A DNA stretch of 33,010 bases, from assembly GCF_003287285.1 (NCBI RefSeq), contig NZ_QMIG01000048.1, positions 1 through 33,010 on the forward strand. The letters are read 5' to 3'. Position numbers and translations under genes: made by a program. Of this stretch, positions 1-7,671 are shown one piece after another. Under the pieces are notes generated by a model. That model searched no databases and was not told the origin of the DNA. It saw nothing but the letters and a program-made list of their open reading frames with translations. Source of the stretch: Phytoactinopolyspora halophila (GTDB lineage: Bacteria; Actinomycetota; Actinomycetes; Jiangellales; Jiangellaceae). Each line of letters begins with the position of its first letter. Within the stretch, counting starts at the first letter, position 1.

Positions 1-54
1 AACCCAGCGGCTCAACCAGCTGCTCATTGCAAGCACCGATTGAACCTGCCCATA

Positions 55-81
55 GGTCGACTACTGTTCATGATCAGCGGG
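55..81. repeat. Half-palindrome related to the 24.5-kb hairpin
   Basis: These 27 bases match the right arm of the perfect hairpin at 24506-24564 at 25 of 27 positions (shared core GTTCATGATCAGCGGG). The matching left arm is not present in bases 1-54. As at the other site, it lies immediately beyond the stop codon of a - strand gene (stop at 82-84). It may be a decayed or half terminator/palindromic element. Bases 1-54 hold nothing else recognisable. Confidence 0.6.
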
Positions 82-1008
82 TCAAGGGGTGATCACGACG
101 TTGGCCAGTGGCTCGCCGGCGGCGTAGCGTTCCAGCTGGTCGCGGACGAGCCTGCGGGCGCGCGGCCAGAACGCGGATGTGGGGCCGCCGACGTGGGGTG
201 ACATCAGCAGTCCCGGAACGTGCCACAGGGCGTGTCCCGGCGGCGGCGGTTCGGGATCGGTGACGTCGAGCGCAGCCCGGATCCGGCCCTCGGACAGCTC
301 TGCCACCAGGGCGTCGGTGTCGACGATGCCACCGCGCGCGACGTTGACGAGGAGCGCGCCGTCTCGCATCCGGGCCAGGAACTCCTTGCCGACCAGCCCG
401 CGCGTCTCGTCCGTGAGCGGGCAGATCACGATGATGACATCGCTACGGCCCACCAGCTCGGGCAGCGCGTCAAACCCGGCGACGCCATCCCGCGCCGTGC
501 GCGCCACGCGCAGGACGTCACACTCGAACGGGACGAGACGGGACTCGATGGCCTGGCCGATCGCACCGTAGCCGACGATCAGCACGGTCTTGTCCGCCAG
601 CGACTCATACCAGCCGAATGCCCATTCCTCGCGTGCCCGTGCCTCGACGAACGTGGGAATACCGCGCAGCGAGGCCAGGGTGAGGGTCACGGCGAGCTCG
701 GCCGTGCTCGCGTCGTGTACGCCTCGGGCATTGCACAGGGTCAGCCCGTCGTGGAGGTAGGGCAGCACGTGCTCGTACCCGGCTGTCAGCGTCTGCACGA
801 TCTTCACGTTGGGCAGCTTGCCGATGATGTCGCCGGTGTCCGGGGCAAACGTGTACGGCATGACGTAGCACTCGGTCCGCTCCAGGACGTCGTCGGGCGG
901 CAACTCGTCGCCGCTGTCCCACACGTGCACGTCCAGCCCGCTGGGAAAAGCGTCGCTGTTGGCCTTCGAAGGGATCAGAACTCCAGTCACGGTTTCCAAC
1001 CTACCCAT
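82..1008 (-). CDS. D-isomer-specific 2-hydroxyacid dehydrogenase
   Basis: This is a cytoplasmic NAD(P)-dependent oxidoreductase of about 308 residues, expected to interconvert 2-hydroxy and 2-keto acids. The Rossmann nucleotide site is visible as VGYGAIGQAI. The three catalytic positions of the family are all present: Arg in NVARGG, Glu in DPEPP and His in SPHVGG. Length is normal for the family. The open frame runs up to 1071, but the ATG at 1008 is preferred because a GGGGGAGGGG Shine-Dalgarno stretch sits directly before it and the added residues look non-coding. It is transcribed alone, divergently from the sugar dehydrogenase at 1107. The substrate (glyoxylate, hydroxypyruvate, phosphoglycerate-like or other) cannot be deduced; no ACT domain is present, which argues against classical SerA. 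Confidence 0.9.
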   Translation of the reverse strand: MGRLETVTGVLIPSKANSDAFPSGLDVHVWDSGDELPPDDVLERTECYVMPYTFAPDTGDIIGKLPNVKIVQTLTAGYEHVLPYLHDGLTLCNARGVHDASTAELAVTLTLASLRGIPTFVEARAREEWAFGWYESLADKTVLIVGYGAIGQAIESRLVPFECDVLRVARTARDGVAGFDALPELVGRSDVIIVICPLTDETRGLVGKEFLARMRDGALLVNVARGGIVDTDALVAELSEGRIRAALDVTDPEPPPPGHALWHVPGLLMSPHVGGPTSAFWPRARRLVRDQLERYAAGEPLANVVITP

Positions 1009-1106
1009 CCCCTCCCCCGTTGATCGCCGGCCGCCCGTCACGTCGGGTGCGGCACCTACCGCGGTGAACATGGGAGAGGGAACGCCGAGCGTGGCACGAT
1101 GGGCGC

Positions 1107-2342
1107 GTGAACACCAGCTCTCGTCTCCGCGCTACTCCTCTCCTCGCTGCTCGTCTCACCACCGCTCGTCTCCTCGCTACCACCGCAGCGCTGACGCTCG
1201 CCCTCGCGGCATGCAGCGACACCGACGAGGAAGACACCTCGTCCGGGGACGACGACGCGACACCCACCGAAACGGACGAAACACCCGACGACACCGGGGA
1301 CGAGACACCGGAGGACACACAGAAGGCAACCCCGTCACCCCCTCCCACGCCGGTCCCCGGACCGCTCGAACCCGACGAGGTCGACGACATCGTGACCGGC
1401 CTGGACGCGCCGTGGAGCATCGCTTTCCCGCCGGACGGCGGCGATCCGCTGGTCTCGCAGCGCGACGAGGGCACTATCGTGCAGGTCTCCGAGGACGGCG
1501 ACGTGACCGAGATCGGCGACGTTCCCGGCGTCGAGGGCACGGAGGAGGGCGGCCTGCTCGGCATCGCCTTCGATCCGGACGCACCGGAGAACCTGTACGC
1601 CTACGCCACGATGGGTGCGGAGAACCGGGTGGTACGCACGACGTTCGACGGCGAGGAGTTCGGCGAGTTCGAGACCGTCGTCGACGGGATCTCGGCTCAC
1701 CCCTTCCACAACGGCGGTCGGCTGGCCTTCGGTCCCGACGGCATGCTCTACGTGTCCACCGGCGATGCCGGCGAGGGACCGCGCGCCCAGGACCCGGACA
1801 CCCCGGAGGGCGCGATCTTGCGCGTCACCCCGGAGGGCGACGTCCCCGAGGACAACCCGTTCGACGATTCGCCGGTCTATTCCTATGGTCACCGCAACGT
1901 GCAGGGGCTGGCCTTTGACGAGGAGGGCCGCTTGTGGGCCAGCGAGTTCGGCCCGGACACGGTGGACGAGCTCAACCTCATCGAGCCCGGCGAGAACTAC
2001 GGCTGGCCCGAGGTCGACGGCATCGCCGGCGACGAACGGTTCGTCGACCCGGTGTACGAGTGGCCGGTGGAGGAGGCCTCACCCAGCGGGCTCGCCTACT
2101 TTGGCGAGACCCTGTTCATGGCCTCGCTGCGTGGTGAGCGGCTGTGGCAGATCCCCGTCTCCGACGAGGATGTCGCGGAACCTGCCCAGTACATCGACGA
2201 CCGGGGACGGCTGCGCGACGCCGTCATCGCCCCCGACGGGACCCTCTGGGTACTGACGAACAACACCGACGGCCGCGGTGACCCGCGCGACGGAGACGAC
2301 CGCATCCTCCGCGTCACCCTCGAACAGTCCGCCCCCGAATAA
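1107..2342 (+). CDS. Lipoprotein PQQ-type glucose/sorbosone dehydrogenase
   Basis: This 411-residue protein is likely membrane-anchored outside the cell and oxidises aldoses or related sugars in the soluble quinoprotein glucose dehydrogenase (GSDH) beta-propeller family. Residues 1-36 form a lipoprotein signal with lipobox LALAAC (Cys36). A Thr/Asp/Glu-rich linker to about residue 90 precedes the propeller. Family landmarks are APWSIAF, GLLGIAFDPD, HNGGRLAFGPDG (containing the catalytic-type His), YGHRNVQG and ENYGWP. The start is GTG at 1107; no strong ribosome site is visible, but the signal peptide begins there. It is a single gene with a palindromic element just after the stop. Many GSDH-family members have no demonstrated PQQ activity, so the exact substrate and cofactor are inferred. 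Confidence 0.9.
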   Translation: MNTSSRLRATPLLAARLTTARLLATTAALTLALAACSDTDEEDTSSGDDDATPTETDETPDDTGDETPEDTQKATPSPPPTPVPGPLEPDEVDDIVTGLDAPWSIAFPPDGGDPLVSQRDEGTIVQVSEDGDVTEIGDVPGVEGTEEGGLLGIAFDPDAPENLYAYATMGAENRVVRTTFDGEEFGEFETVVDGISAHPFHNGGRLAFGPDGMLYVSTGDAGEGPRAQDPDTPEGAILRVTPEGDVPEDNPFDDSPVYSYGHRNVQGLAFDEEGRLWASEFGPDTVDELNLIEPGENYGWPEVDGIAGDERFVDPVYEWPVEEASPSGLAYFGETLFMASLRGERLWQIPVSDEDVAEPAQYIDDRGRLRDAVIAPDGTLWVLTNNTDGRGDPRDGDDRILRVTLEQSAPE

Positions 2343-2350
2343 CCACCCAC

Positions 2351-2430
2351 CGAATGATCATGTTTGGTACGTTTTCCCGGGCCGTAACACGCCTGTAGAC
2401 GTGTCACGGCCCGAGAAAGCCGTTTACCGT
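2351..2430. repeat. Palindromic element, copy 1 (decayed right arm)
   Basis: It starts 8 bases after the sugar dehydrogenase stop. The first 33 bases agree at 31 positions with the left arm of the long palindrome at 11909-12002 (shared AATGATCATGTTTGGTACG). The central 24 bases are also related and contain an inner dyad bounded by GGCC on both sides. The outer right arm has diverged, so only the inner stem remains strong. It probably acts as a terminator between the converging genes at 1107 and 2511, or is a dispersed palindromic repeat. Confidence 0.7.
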
Positions 2431-2440
2431 ACGCTCTGGC

Positions 2441-2510
2441 GTGGCAGCCGTCTCAGGTGCACGGCCGTGGCAGCCGCAGCAGGCGAGCTGGCCATGGCAG
2501 CCGCCGCAAG
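2441..2510. repeat. Degenerate tandem repeats, core CGGCTGCCA (on -)
   Basis: Three copies of [G/A]TGGCAGCCG begin at 2441, 2467 and 2494, spaced 26-27 bases. They lie immediately downstream of the CGTase-like gene's stop codon. On the - strand the best copy matches the 31-bp tandem units at 12896-13018 at 20 of 24 positions, in opposite orientation. No open frame of interest covers them. Confidence 0.55.
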
Positions 2511-4739
2511 CTAGTCACGCCACGTCGCGGCGAAGTGCCCGACGCCATCGCAGGGCACGTCATACACGTGGTTCGACCCGCCCTCCCAGGTCGCGTTCCC
2601 CGCGCCGTCGATCTTGACGAACTTCAGCTCCACCGTCTCGCATGCGGGCAAGGACGCCGTGACGAACCAGTCGGGATATTCCGGCGGGTGCATCGGACCG
2701 ATCGCCCGATCCGGCGTCGCCTGCCACTCTCCGAGCTCCCAGGCATCACCGGTGACGTAGCAATTCTCCCCGAGGTCCGTGGTGCAATTCTCCACTTCGA
2801 ACACCACCGGTACCTGCCGCCCCGACAGCACCTGCACGTCGTACTCGTTCGAGACCACGCCGTCCGCCGTCTCCACCTGCACGGCCGTGATCCCGGAGGT
2901 GACATCGGGAACGGTCAGCTCGATCTGCTCCGCGGACCAGCTCTGCACGTCGGCCGCCACGCCGCCGACGGTCACCGCGCCGGCCTGGGTGCCGAATCCC
3001 TGCCCGTCGACGACGACGGTGTTACCGGGCCTGGTGAGCGTCGGCCCCACCGAGCCCACCTGCGGCCCGGCCGGCTCACCCGACTCCGATGCCCGGTAGG
3101 ACCACACCGACACCGAGCCGGCCGGCAGCTCGAAGTCACTCACGGCGCGATCGCCGCTGCCGGAACCGACCGAGATCGAGACACCGCCGAAGGACCCGGA
3201 CAGATAGTCGTCGTACGTGCCTGCCGCGAGCCGCGTCTCCAGCCCGGTGATCGAGTACGACGTGTCCAGGTTCCGGTTGACAGCAACGAGGACGACGTCG
3301 TCGAAGAACTGCCGCTCGTAGATGTAGACGTCGTCGTTGATCCATCGCGACGTGTGCGTTCCGTACTGCACCGCGGGCTGCTCGCCGCGCAGCCCGGACA
3401 GCGTGGAAATCAGGTCGAACGCCGGCGTGCCGGTGTCGAACGACGACATCCACGGGCGGTTGTAGGGATCCTCGCCGCCGTCGGTGTCCTCGTGCAGATA
3501 CTGCTCCGTGCCGTAGTACACGCACGGTGTCCCGCGCACGGTCAGCAGGAACGCGAGTGCCTGATGCAGCCTCGTGTGATCGTCGTTCTCCGTCAGGAAC
3601 CTGCTCATGTCGTGGTTGTCCAGGAACGTGATGAGGTTCTCCGGGTAGTCGATCTCCGCATCGAGCACGCCCAGCGTGTCCCGCAGGTCGTACATGCTCG
3701 CCGAGTCGGCCGCGAACACGTCGCGCACGGTGGTGTTCAGGGTGAAGTCGAGCGTGCTGATCCCGGTCCGGTTGGTGAATCGCACGTAGTCGTCCCAGTG
3801 CGGGTCGGAAGGACCTTCGAGGTACCACTCCCCGAACGCGAAACTCGGCCCGAGGCCGTACAGGTGGTCGGCCCAGCTCTGCTGCCACCACAGCGGCATG
3901 TGCTTCACGGCGTCGACCCGGACACCGTCGACGTCGTGGCCGTCCAGCCACACCGTTGTCGCATCGCGCATGTAGCCGTCCACGAACGACGACTCCTGCC
4001 GCAGGTCGGAGAGATCGTACAGGTTGTGATACCGGACCTGGTAGCGATCGTTCCAGTCGTCGACCCCGCCGTTGTGGTTGAAGTACCAGTCCGGGTCATC
4101 GGCATAGCTCGCGACGTACTCGCCGTCGTCATAGAGCGCGCCCTGCTCGGCGTAACCGGGCGTGTCGGTGTCGTGCGGGCTCGTGTGGTTCGGCGCGAAA
4201 TCGACGACCACCTTGATGCCCCGCGCGTGTGCTTCCGCGACCAGCGTGTCGAACTCCTGCCACGTCCCGAAGTGTTCTTCCGGAGCCTTGAAGTCGCGCG
4301 CCCAGTAACCGTGGTAGGCCGCACCCGCGTCGGTTTCGGCGTCGACGTTGTCCATCGGCGGGGAGATCCACAACGCGCCGACGCCCAGCTCGTCAAGGTA
4401 GTCGAGCTTCTCCGTCAGCCCGGCGAAGTCGCCACCCCAGTACATGCGCCAGTCCGTCTTGGTGGAATCGTACAGCCCCGGGCTCTTGTCCGGGTCGTTG
4501 TTGCTGGTGTTGCCGTCGGCGAACCGGTCGGTGAGGACCTGATAGCACAGGTCTCCCTTGTAGTCCGCGCTATCCGCCGTGCTGTTCACAGCGCTGCCCG
4601 CCGCGGTGTCCGCCGTGTTGCCGGTGGCGCCGTCGGTGGTGCTGGCCGCCGACGCAGCGCGTTCAGCTGGAGCCGAGGTGCTCACCGCCGCTACGAGACC
4701 GACGGTGACCGCCCCGACGAGAAGACCGCGTGGTTTCAT
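2511..4739 (-). CDS. Secreted CGTase-like GH13 enzyme with TIG and CBM20
   Basis: This 742-residue secreted alpha-glucan enzyme has the five-domain CGTase layout. It has a signal peptide (about 1-25, cleavage near SAPA), a GH13 barrel (about 60-430), domain C (about 430-550), an IPT/TIG domain (about 556-637) and a starch-binding CBM20 (about 640-742). Catalytic residues are Asp276 (VRVDAVKH), Glu304 (AFGEW) and Asp377 (FLDNHDMSRF), plus DFAPNHTSP. The central aromatic residue that promotes cyclisation in CGTases is present as Tyr241 in NLYDLSDL, which favours cyclodextrin glucanotransferase over maltogenic amylase. Four Cys in the CBM20 (652, 660, 700, 730) could form disulfides. The start has AGGAG upstream. 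It is last in the - strand operon, 48 bp after the intracellular GH13 gene. Product specificity is inferred from motifs. Confidence 0.9.
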   Translation of the reverse strand: MKPRGLLVGAVTVGLVAAVSTSAPAERAASAASTTDGATGNTADTAAGSAVNSTADSADYKGDLCYQVLTDRFADGNTSNNDPDKSPGLYDSTKTDWRMYWGGDFAGLTEKLDYLDELGVGALWISPPMDNVDAETDAGAAYHGYWARDFKAPEEHFGTWQEFDTLVAEAHARGIKVVVDFAPNHTSPHDTDTPGYAEQGALYDDGEYVASYADDPDWYFNHNGGVDDWNDRYQVRYHNLYDLSDLRQESSFVDGYMRDATTVWLDGHDVDGVRVDAVKHMPLWWQQSWADHLYGLGPSFAFGEWYLEGPSDPHWDDYVRFTNRTGISTLDFTLNTTVRDVFAADSASMYDLRDTLGVLDAEIDYPENLITFLDNHDMSRFLTENDDHTRLHQALAFLLTVRGTPCVYYGTEQYLHEDTDGGEDPYNRPWMSSFDTGTPAFDLISTLSGLRGEQPAVQYGTHTSRWINDDVYIYERQFFDDVVLVAVNRNLDTSYSITGLETRLAAGTYDDYLSGSFGGVSISVGSGSGDRAVSDFELPAGSVSVWSYRASESGEPAGPQVGSVGPTLTRPGNTVVVDGQGFGTQAGAVTVGGVAADVQSWSAEQIELTVPDVTSGITAVQVETADGVVSNEYDVQVLSGRQVPVVFEVENCTTDLGENCYVTGDAWELGEWQATPDRAIGPMHPPEYPDWFVTASLPACETVELKFVKIDGAGNATWEGGSNHVYDVPCDGVGHFAATWRD

Positions 4740-4787
4740 CCTGACTCCTCTCGCGGTACCGATATCTTCACTCCCCCGCGCTCTTGT

Positions 4788-6665
4788 TCACGGCAACGAC
4801 CACACGACGACGCCGGGTCCGTCGCCGGGAAGCGTCACCAGGCCGTCGTCGTCGGCCCGAAGTGCCGGACCATCGCCGTACACGCACTCCGCCGACGCGC
4901 CCGCCGCCATGCCCGCCGACGAACCGGCCGCCGACGAACGCGGCGCCAGCCCGAGGGGCGCGGCGGGCACGCGGGGCGGCGTCGCGGGCGCCCGGCTGGC
5001 CATGATGAGCAGCCGCTGCTCCGGGCTCTCCCGCAGGCAGGCCACGCAGTCGGCGGTGGCGCACACCCAGCGCAGACCGCCGCGTCGCAGGGCAGGCTGG
5101 GTACGCCGCAGCCGGATCAAATCGCGGTAGCGTTCGAGCGTCGCGCGATCCCACGAGCCGGGACGCTGCCACGGCATGGGCCGGCGCGCGTCCTCGCCGA
5201 ACTCTCCCTCCAAGCCGATCTCGTCCCCGGCGAAGATCATCGGGATGCCGGGCAGCGTGAACAGCATGCCCGCCGCCACGGCCTGGATCGCCGGATCCCG
5301 CACGACGGTGCGGATCCGCGCCGTGTCGTGCGAGCCCAGCAGGCTCCACGAGTGGATGTACGAGCGCCAGGGCACCCGGGCGGCGAATGCCCGCATGGTG
5401 GCCACCGCCGCGGCCCCTCCCCAGCGGGGAATGTGGGTAGGCACTCCCAGGAACGGGAGCTCGACGTCCGGGTGGCGCAGCCACGACCAGATCGGCCGGG
5501 TGAACCCCGGGTAGTTCATCGCGCCGTGCCAGCCGTCCCCGAGCAGATCCGCGGAGGCGTCGTGGTTGTGCTCGGCGATCAGCAGCGCATCCGGCCGCGT
5601 CGCAGCGAGCGTGCCGCGCATCGTCCGGGCCACCTCGTGCGCGTGGTCGTCGGCGGCACGCCGGCCGGTCATGTTGGCGACGTCGACGCGCCACCCGTCC
5701 AGGGCATAGGGCGGGCGCAGCCAGCGCCCGGTGACCGATGCCGGCCCGTCGAGCAGCCGCGCCCGCAACTCCTCGCTGGAGTGATCGAACTTCGGCATCG
5801 ACGGCACGTCCCACCAGCTGGTGTACGACCCGTCGTTTTCGATGTAGAAGAACGCGCGCTCGGCGCTGTCCGGGTCGTTCATGGCCGTGGTGAACCACGG
5901 ATGGTCGCTGCCGCAGTGGTTCGTGGTCAGGTCGCCCATCAGCCGCCATCCCCGCTCGTGCACGGCAGCCGACAGCCGTTCCAACGCGGCGTCGCCGCCG
6001 AGCAGGGGGTCGACGCGGTCGAAGGCCGACGCGTCGTAGCGGTGGCTGGACCCGGCGGGAAAGATCGGCGTGAGGTAGAGCGTGTTGACGCCCAGGTCGG
6101 CGACGTGATCCAGGTGCTCGACAATGCCGTCCAGGTCGCCACCGAACAGTTGCCGTCCGGACATCGGCCCGTGCGGTGTCACCGGCTCGTCCCAGTCGGC
6201 CGGCTCCGCCCATTCGGGCACGTCGCGCCCGGCTGCCGCAGCCGAGCGGGCGAACCGGTCCGGATAGACCTGGTAGATCACCGCGTCCAGCGCCCAGTCC
6301 GGCGGCGCGGCGTAGGTAGTGAGCAGGAAGTCGGTGGCGTCGGGAACGTCGTGATCCACCAGCCCGGCAGCCGTGAGCCAGCGATAGCCGTCGGCGGTGG
6401 CCAGCAGGAACCGGTACGACGTCACCGGGTTGCGCATCCGCAACTCGGCCAGCCACCGGGTTCCCGCCGCGGTCCGCTGATCCGGCCTGGCCTTGGTGAA
6501 CACCGGTTCCCCGTCCAATACGCTGCGGACCCACACTCCCGTGACGGGAAAGCTGTCCGGCACGTCCACGATCACCGGCACCACGTCACCCAGATCCGGT
6601 GCCTGCGTGCCGACGTAGCGAGCCGAGCCGTCATGGTGCGGTAGATCCAGCATGTCGAGCGTCAT
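4788..6665 (-). CDS. Cyclomaltodextrinase/neopullulanase-like GH13 enzyme
   Basis: This 625-residue protein has no signal peptide, so it should act in the cytoplasm on imported cyclodextrins or maltodextrins. An N-terminal beta domain (about 20-118, CBM34-like) precedes the barrel. Catalytic residues are Asp328 (GWRVDVAN), Glu365 (LIAEHNHD) and His446-Asp447 (GSHDTAR); region I reads DLTTNH. The region V sequence MPKFD resembles the MPKLN signature of the neopullulanase/cyclomaltodextrinase subfamily. It is slightly longer than typical members (about 580-600). It begins 10 bp after the malG stop and is followed 48 bp later by the secreted enzyme, so all are probably cotranscribed. A maltogenic amylase or maltodextrin glucosidase role is the alternative; the linked CGTase favours cyclodextrin ring opening. 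Confidence 0.88.
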   Translation of the reverse strand: MTLDMLDLPHHDGSARYVGTQAPDLGDVVPVIVDVPDSFPVTGVWVRSVLDGEPVFTKARPDQRTAAGTRWLAELRMRNPVTSYRFLLATADGYRWLTAAGLVDHDVPDATDFLLTTYAAPPDWALDAVIYQVYPDRFARSAAAAGRDVPEWAEPADWDEPVTPHGPMSGRQLFGGDLDGIVEHLDHVADLGVNTLYLTPIFPAGSSHRYDASAFDRVDPLLGGDAALERLSAAVHERGWRLMGDLTTNHCGSDHPWFTTAMNDPDSAERAFFYIENDGSYTSWWDVPSMPKFDHSSEELRARLLDGPASVTGRWLRPPYALDGWRVDVANMTGRRAADDHAHEVARTMRGTLAATRPDALLIAEHNHDASADLLGDGWHGAMNYPGFTRPIWSWLRHPDVELPFLGVPTHIPRWGGAAAVATMRAFAARVPWRSYIHSWSLLGSHDTARIRTVVRDPAIQAVAAGMLFTLPGIPMIFAGDEIGLEGEFGEDARRPMPWQRPGSWDRATLERYRDLIRLRRTQPALRRGGLRWVCATADCVACLRESPEQRLLIMASRAPATPPRVPAAPLGLAPRSSAAGSSAGMAAGASAECVYGDGPALRADDDGLVTLPGDGPGVVVWSLP

Positions 6666-6675
6666 ACGTGTGTGT

Positions 6676-7671
6676 TCATCCCTTCACTGCGCCGGCAGCC
6701 AGCCCGCCGACGATGTATTTCTGCAGGAAAAAGAAGAGCGCGACCGTCGGGATCGCCGTCAGCAGCGTCCCGGCCGCGAACAGACCGAAGTTCTGGTTCC
6801 GGTCTGCCGAGACCAGCCCGTACAAGCCGACAGCGAGCGTCTGCGCGTGCCGGTCGGTGAGAAACAGGCTGGCGATGATGAACTCGTTGATCGTCGCGAT
6901 GAACGAGAGCAGCACGGTCACCGCGAGGATCGGCGACACCAGCGGGAAGATGATCTGAAAGAACACCTTCGCGTGCGAGGCGCCGTCCACGCGGGCGGCC
7001 TCGTCCAGCTCCTTCGGAACGGTGTCGAAGAAGCCCTTCATCAGCCACGTGTTCGCCCCCAGCGCTCCCCCGAGATACAGCAGCATCAGCCCCCAGATCG
7101 AGTTGAGCCCGATCACGGGGTAGTAGTTGCCGATCTCGGTGAACATGAGGAAGAGCGCGACGATGGCCAGGAAGGTCGGAAACATCTGGACCAGCAACAG
7201 GAACATCAGCCCCGGGCGCCGCCCGGTGAACCGCAGGCGGCTGAACGCGTAGGCGGCACAGGCCGACACGAAGATGCTGACCGCCGACGACAGTCCCGAG
7301 ACCAGGATGGAGTTCCAGAACCAGTGCGCGAACGGCGTCGTGCGGAAGAGTTCTGTGAAGTTCTCCCCGGACACCTGCGTTGGAACCAGCTCGGACGAGC
7401 TCAGCGTGCCCACCGGGTTGAGCGCCGCCGAGACGACGAAGACGATCGGGAAGATCGCGAAACAGACGGCAGCGATCGCGAACGCGTGCCGCAGGCCGCT
7501 CTCCCAGCGGCGATCCCGTCGCCGGCGGCCGACGACGGCTACCGGTGCACCCGTTGGTGGTGCACCGGCCGTAGGGCCACCCGTCGTAGGGCCACCCGTC
7601 GTGGGCGCACTCGCGGATCCGCCCGCCGGCTGGCCGGCAGGTGCACCGCCGGGCGTCGTCGACGCGGTCAT
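6676..7671 (-). CDS. malG: Maltose/cyclodextrin ABC transporter permease MalG-like
   Basis: This 331-residue inner-membrane permease is half of the sugar import channel. A Pro/Gly/Ala-rich cytoplasmic N-terminus (about 1-60) precedes six predicted membrane segments. The cytoplasmic EAA loop that docks the ATPase reads KELDEAARVDGASHAKVF, near residues 220-238. The C-terminus ends GGLAAGAVKG, a typical MalG-type tail. Its ATG overlaps the malF stop by 4 bp (7668-7671), indicating translational coupling. No ATPase gene is linked, so a distant MsiK-type ATPase must serve it. Assignment to the maltose/maltodextrin subfamily rests on similarity and operon context; cyclodextrin transport is inferred from the enzymes alongside. 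Confidence 0.92.
   Translation of the reverse strand: MTASTTPGGAPAGQPAGGSASAPTTGGPTTGGPTAGAPPTGAPVAVVGRRRRDRRWESGLRHAFAIAAVCFAIFPIVFVVSAALNPVGTLSSSELVPTQVSGENFTELFRTTPFAHWFWNSILVSGLSSAVSIFVSACAAYAFSRLRFTGRRPGLMFLLLVQMFPTFLAIVALFLMFTEIGNYYPVIGLNSIWGLMLLYLGGALGANTWLMKGFFDTVPKELDEAARVDGASHAKVFFQIIFPLVSPILAVTVLLSFIATINEFIIASLFLTDRHAQTLAVGLYGLVSADRNQNFGLFAAGTLLTAIPTVALFFFLQKYIVGGLAAGAVKG

Noticed and set aside
2457-6644. Very long open frame on the + strand (1395 codons) opposite the amylase genes
   Set aside because: It is the antisense shadow of two well-supported GH13 genes; composition (Arg/Val/His-rich, no domains) is typical of GC-rich frame artefacts.
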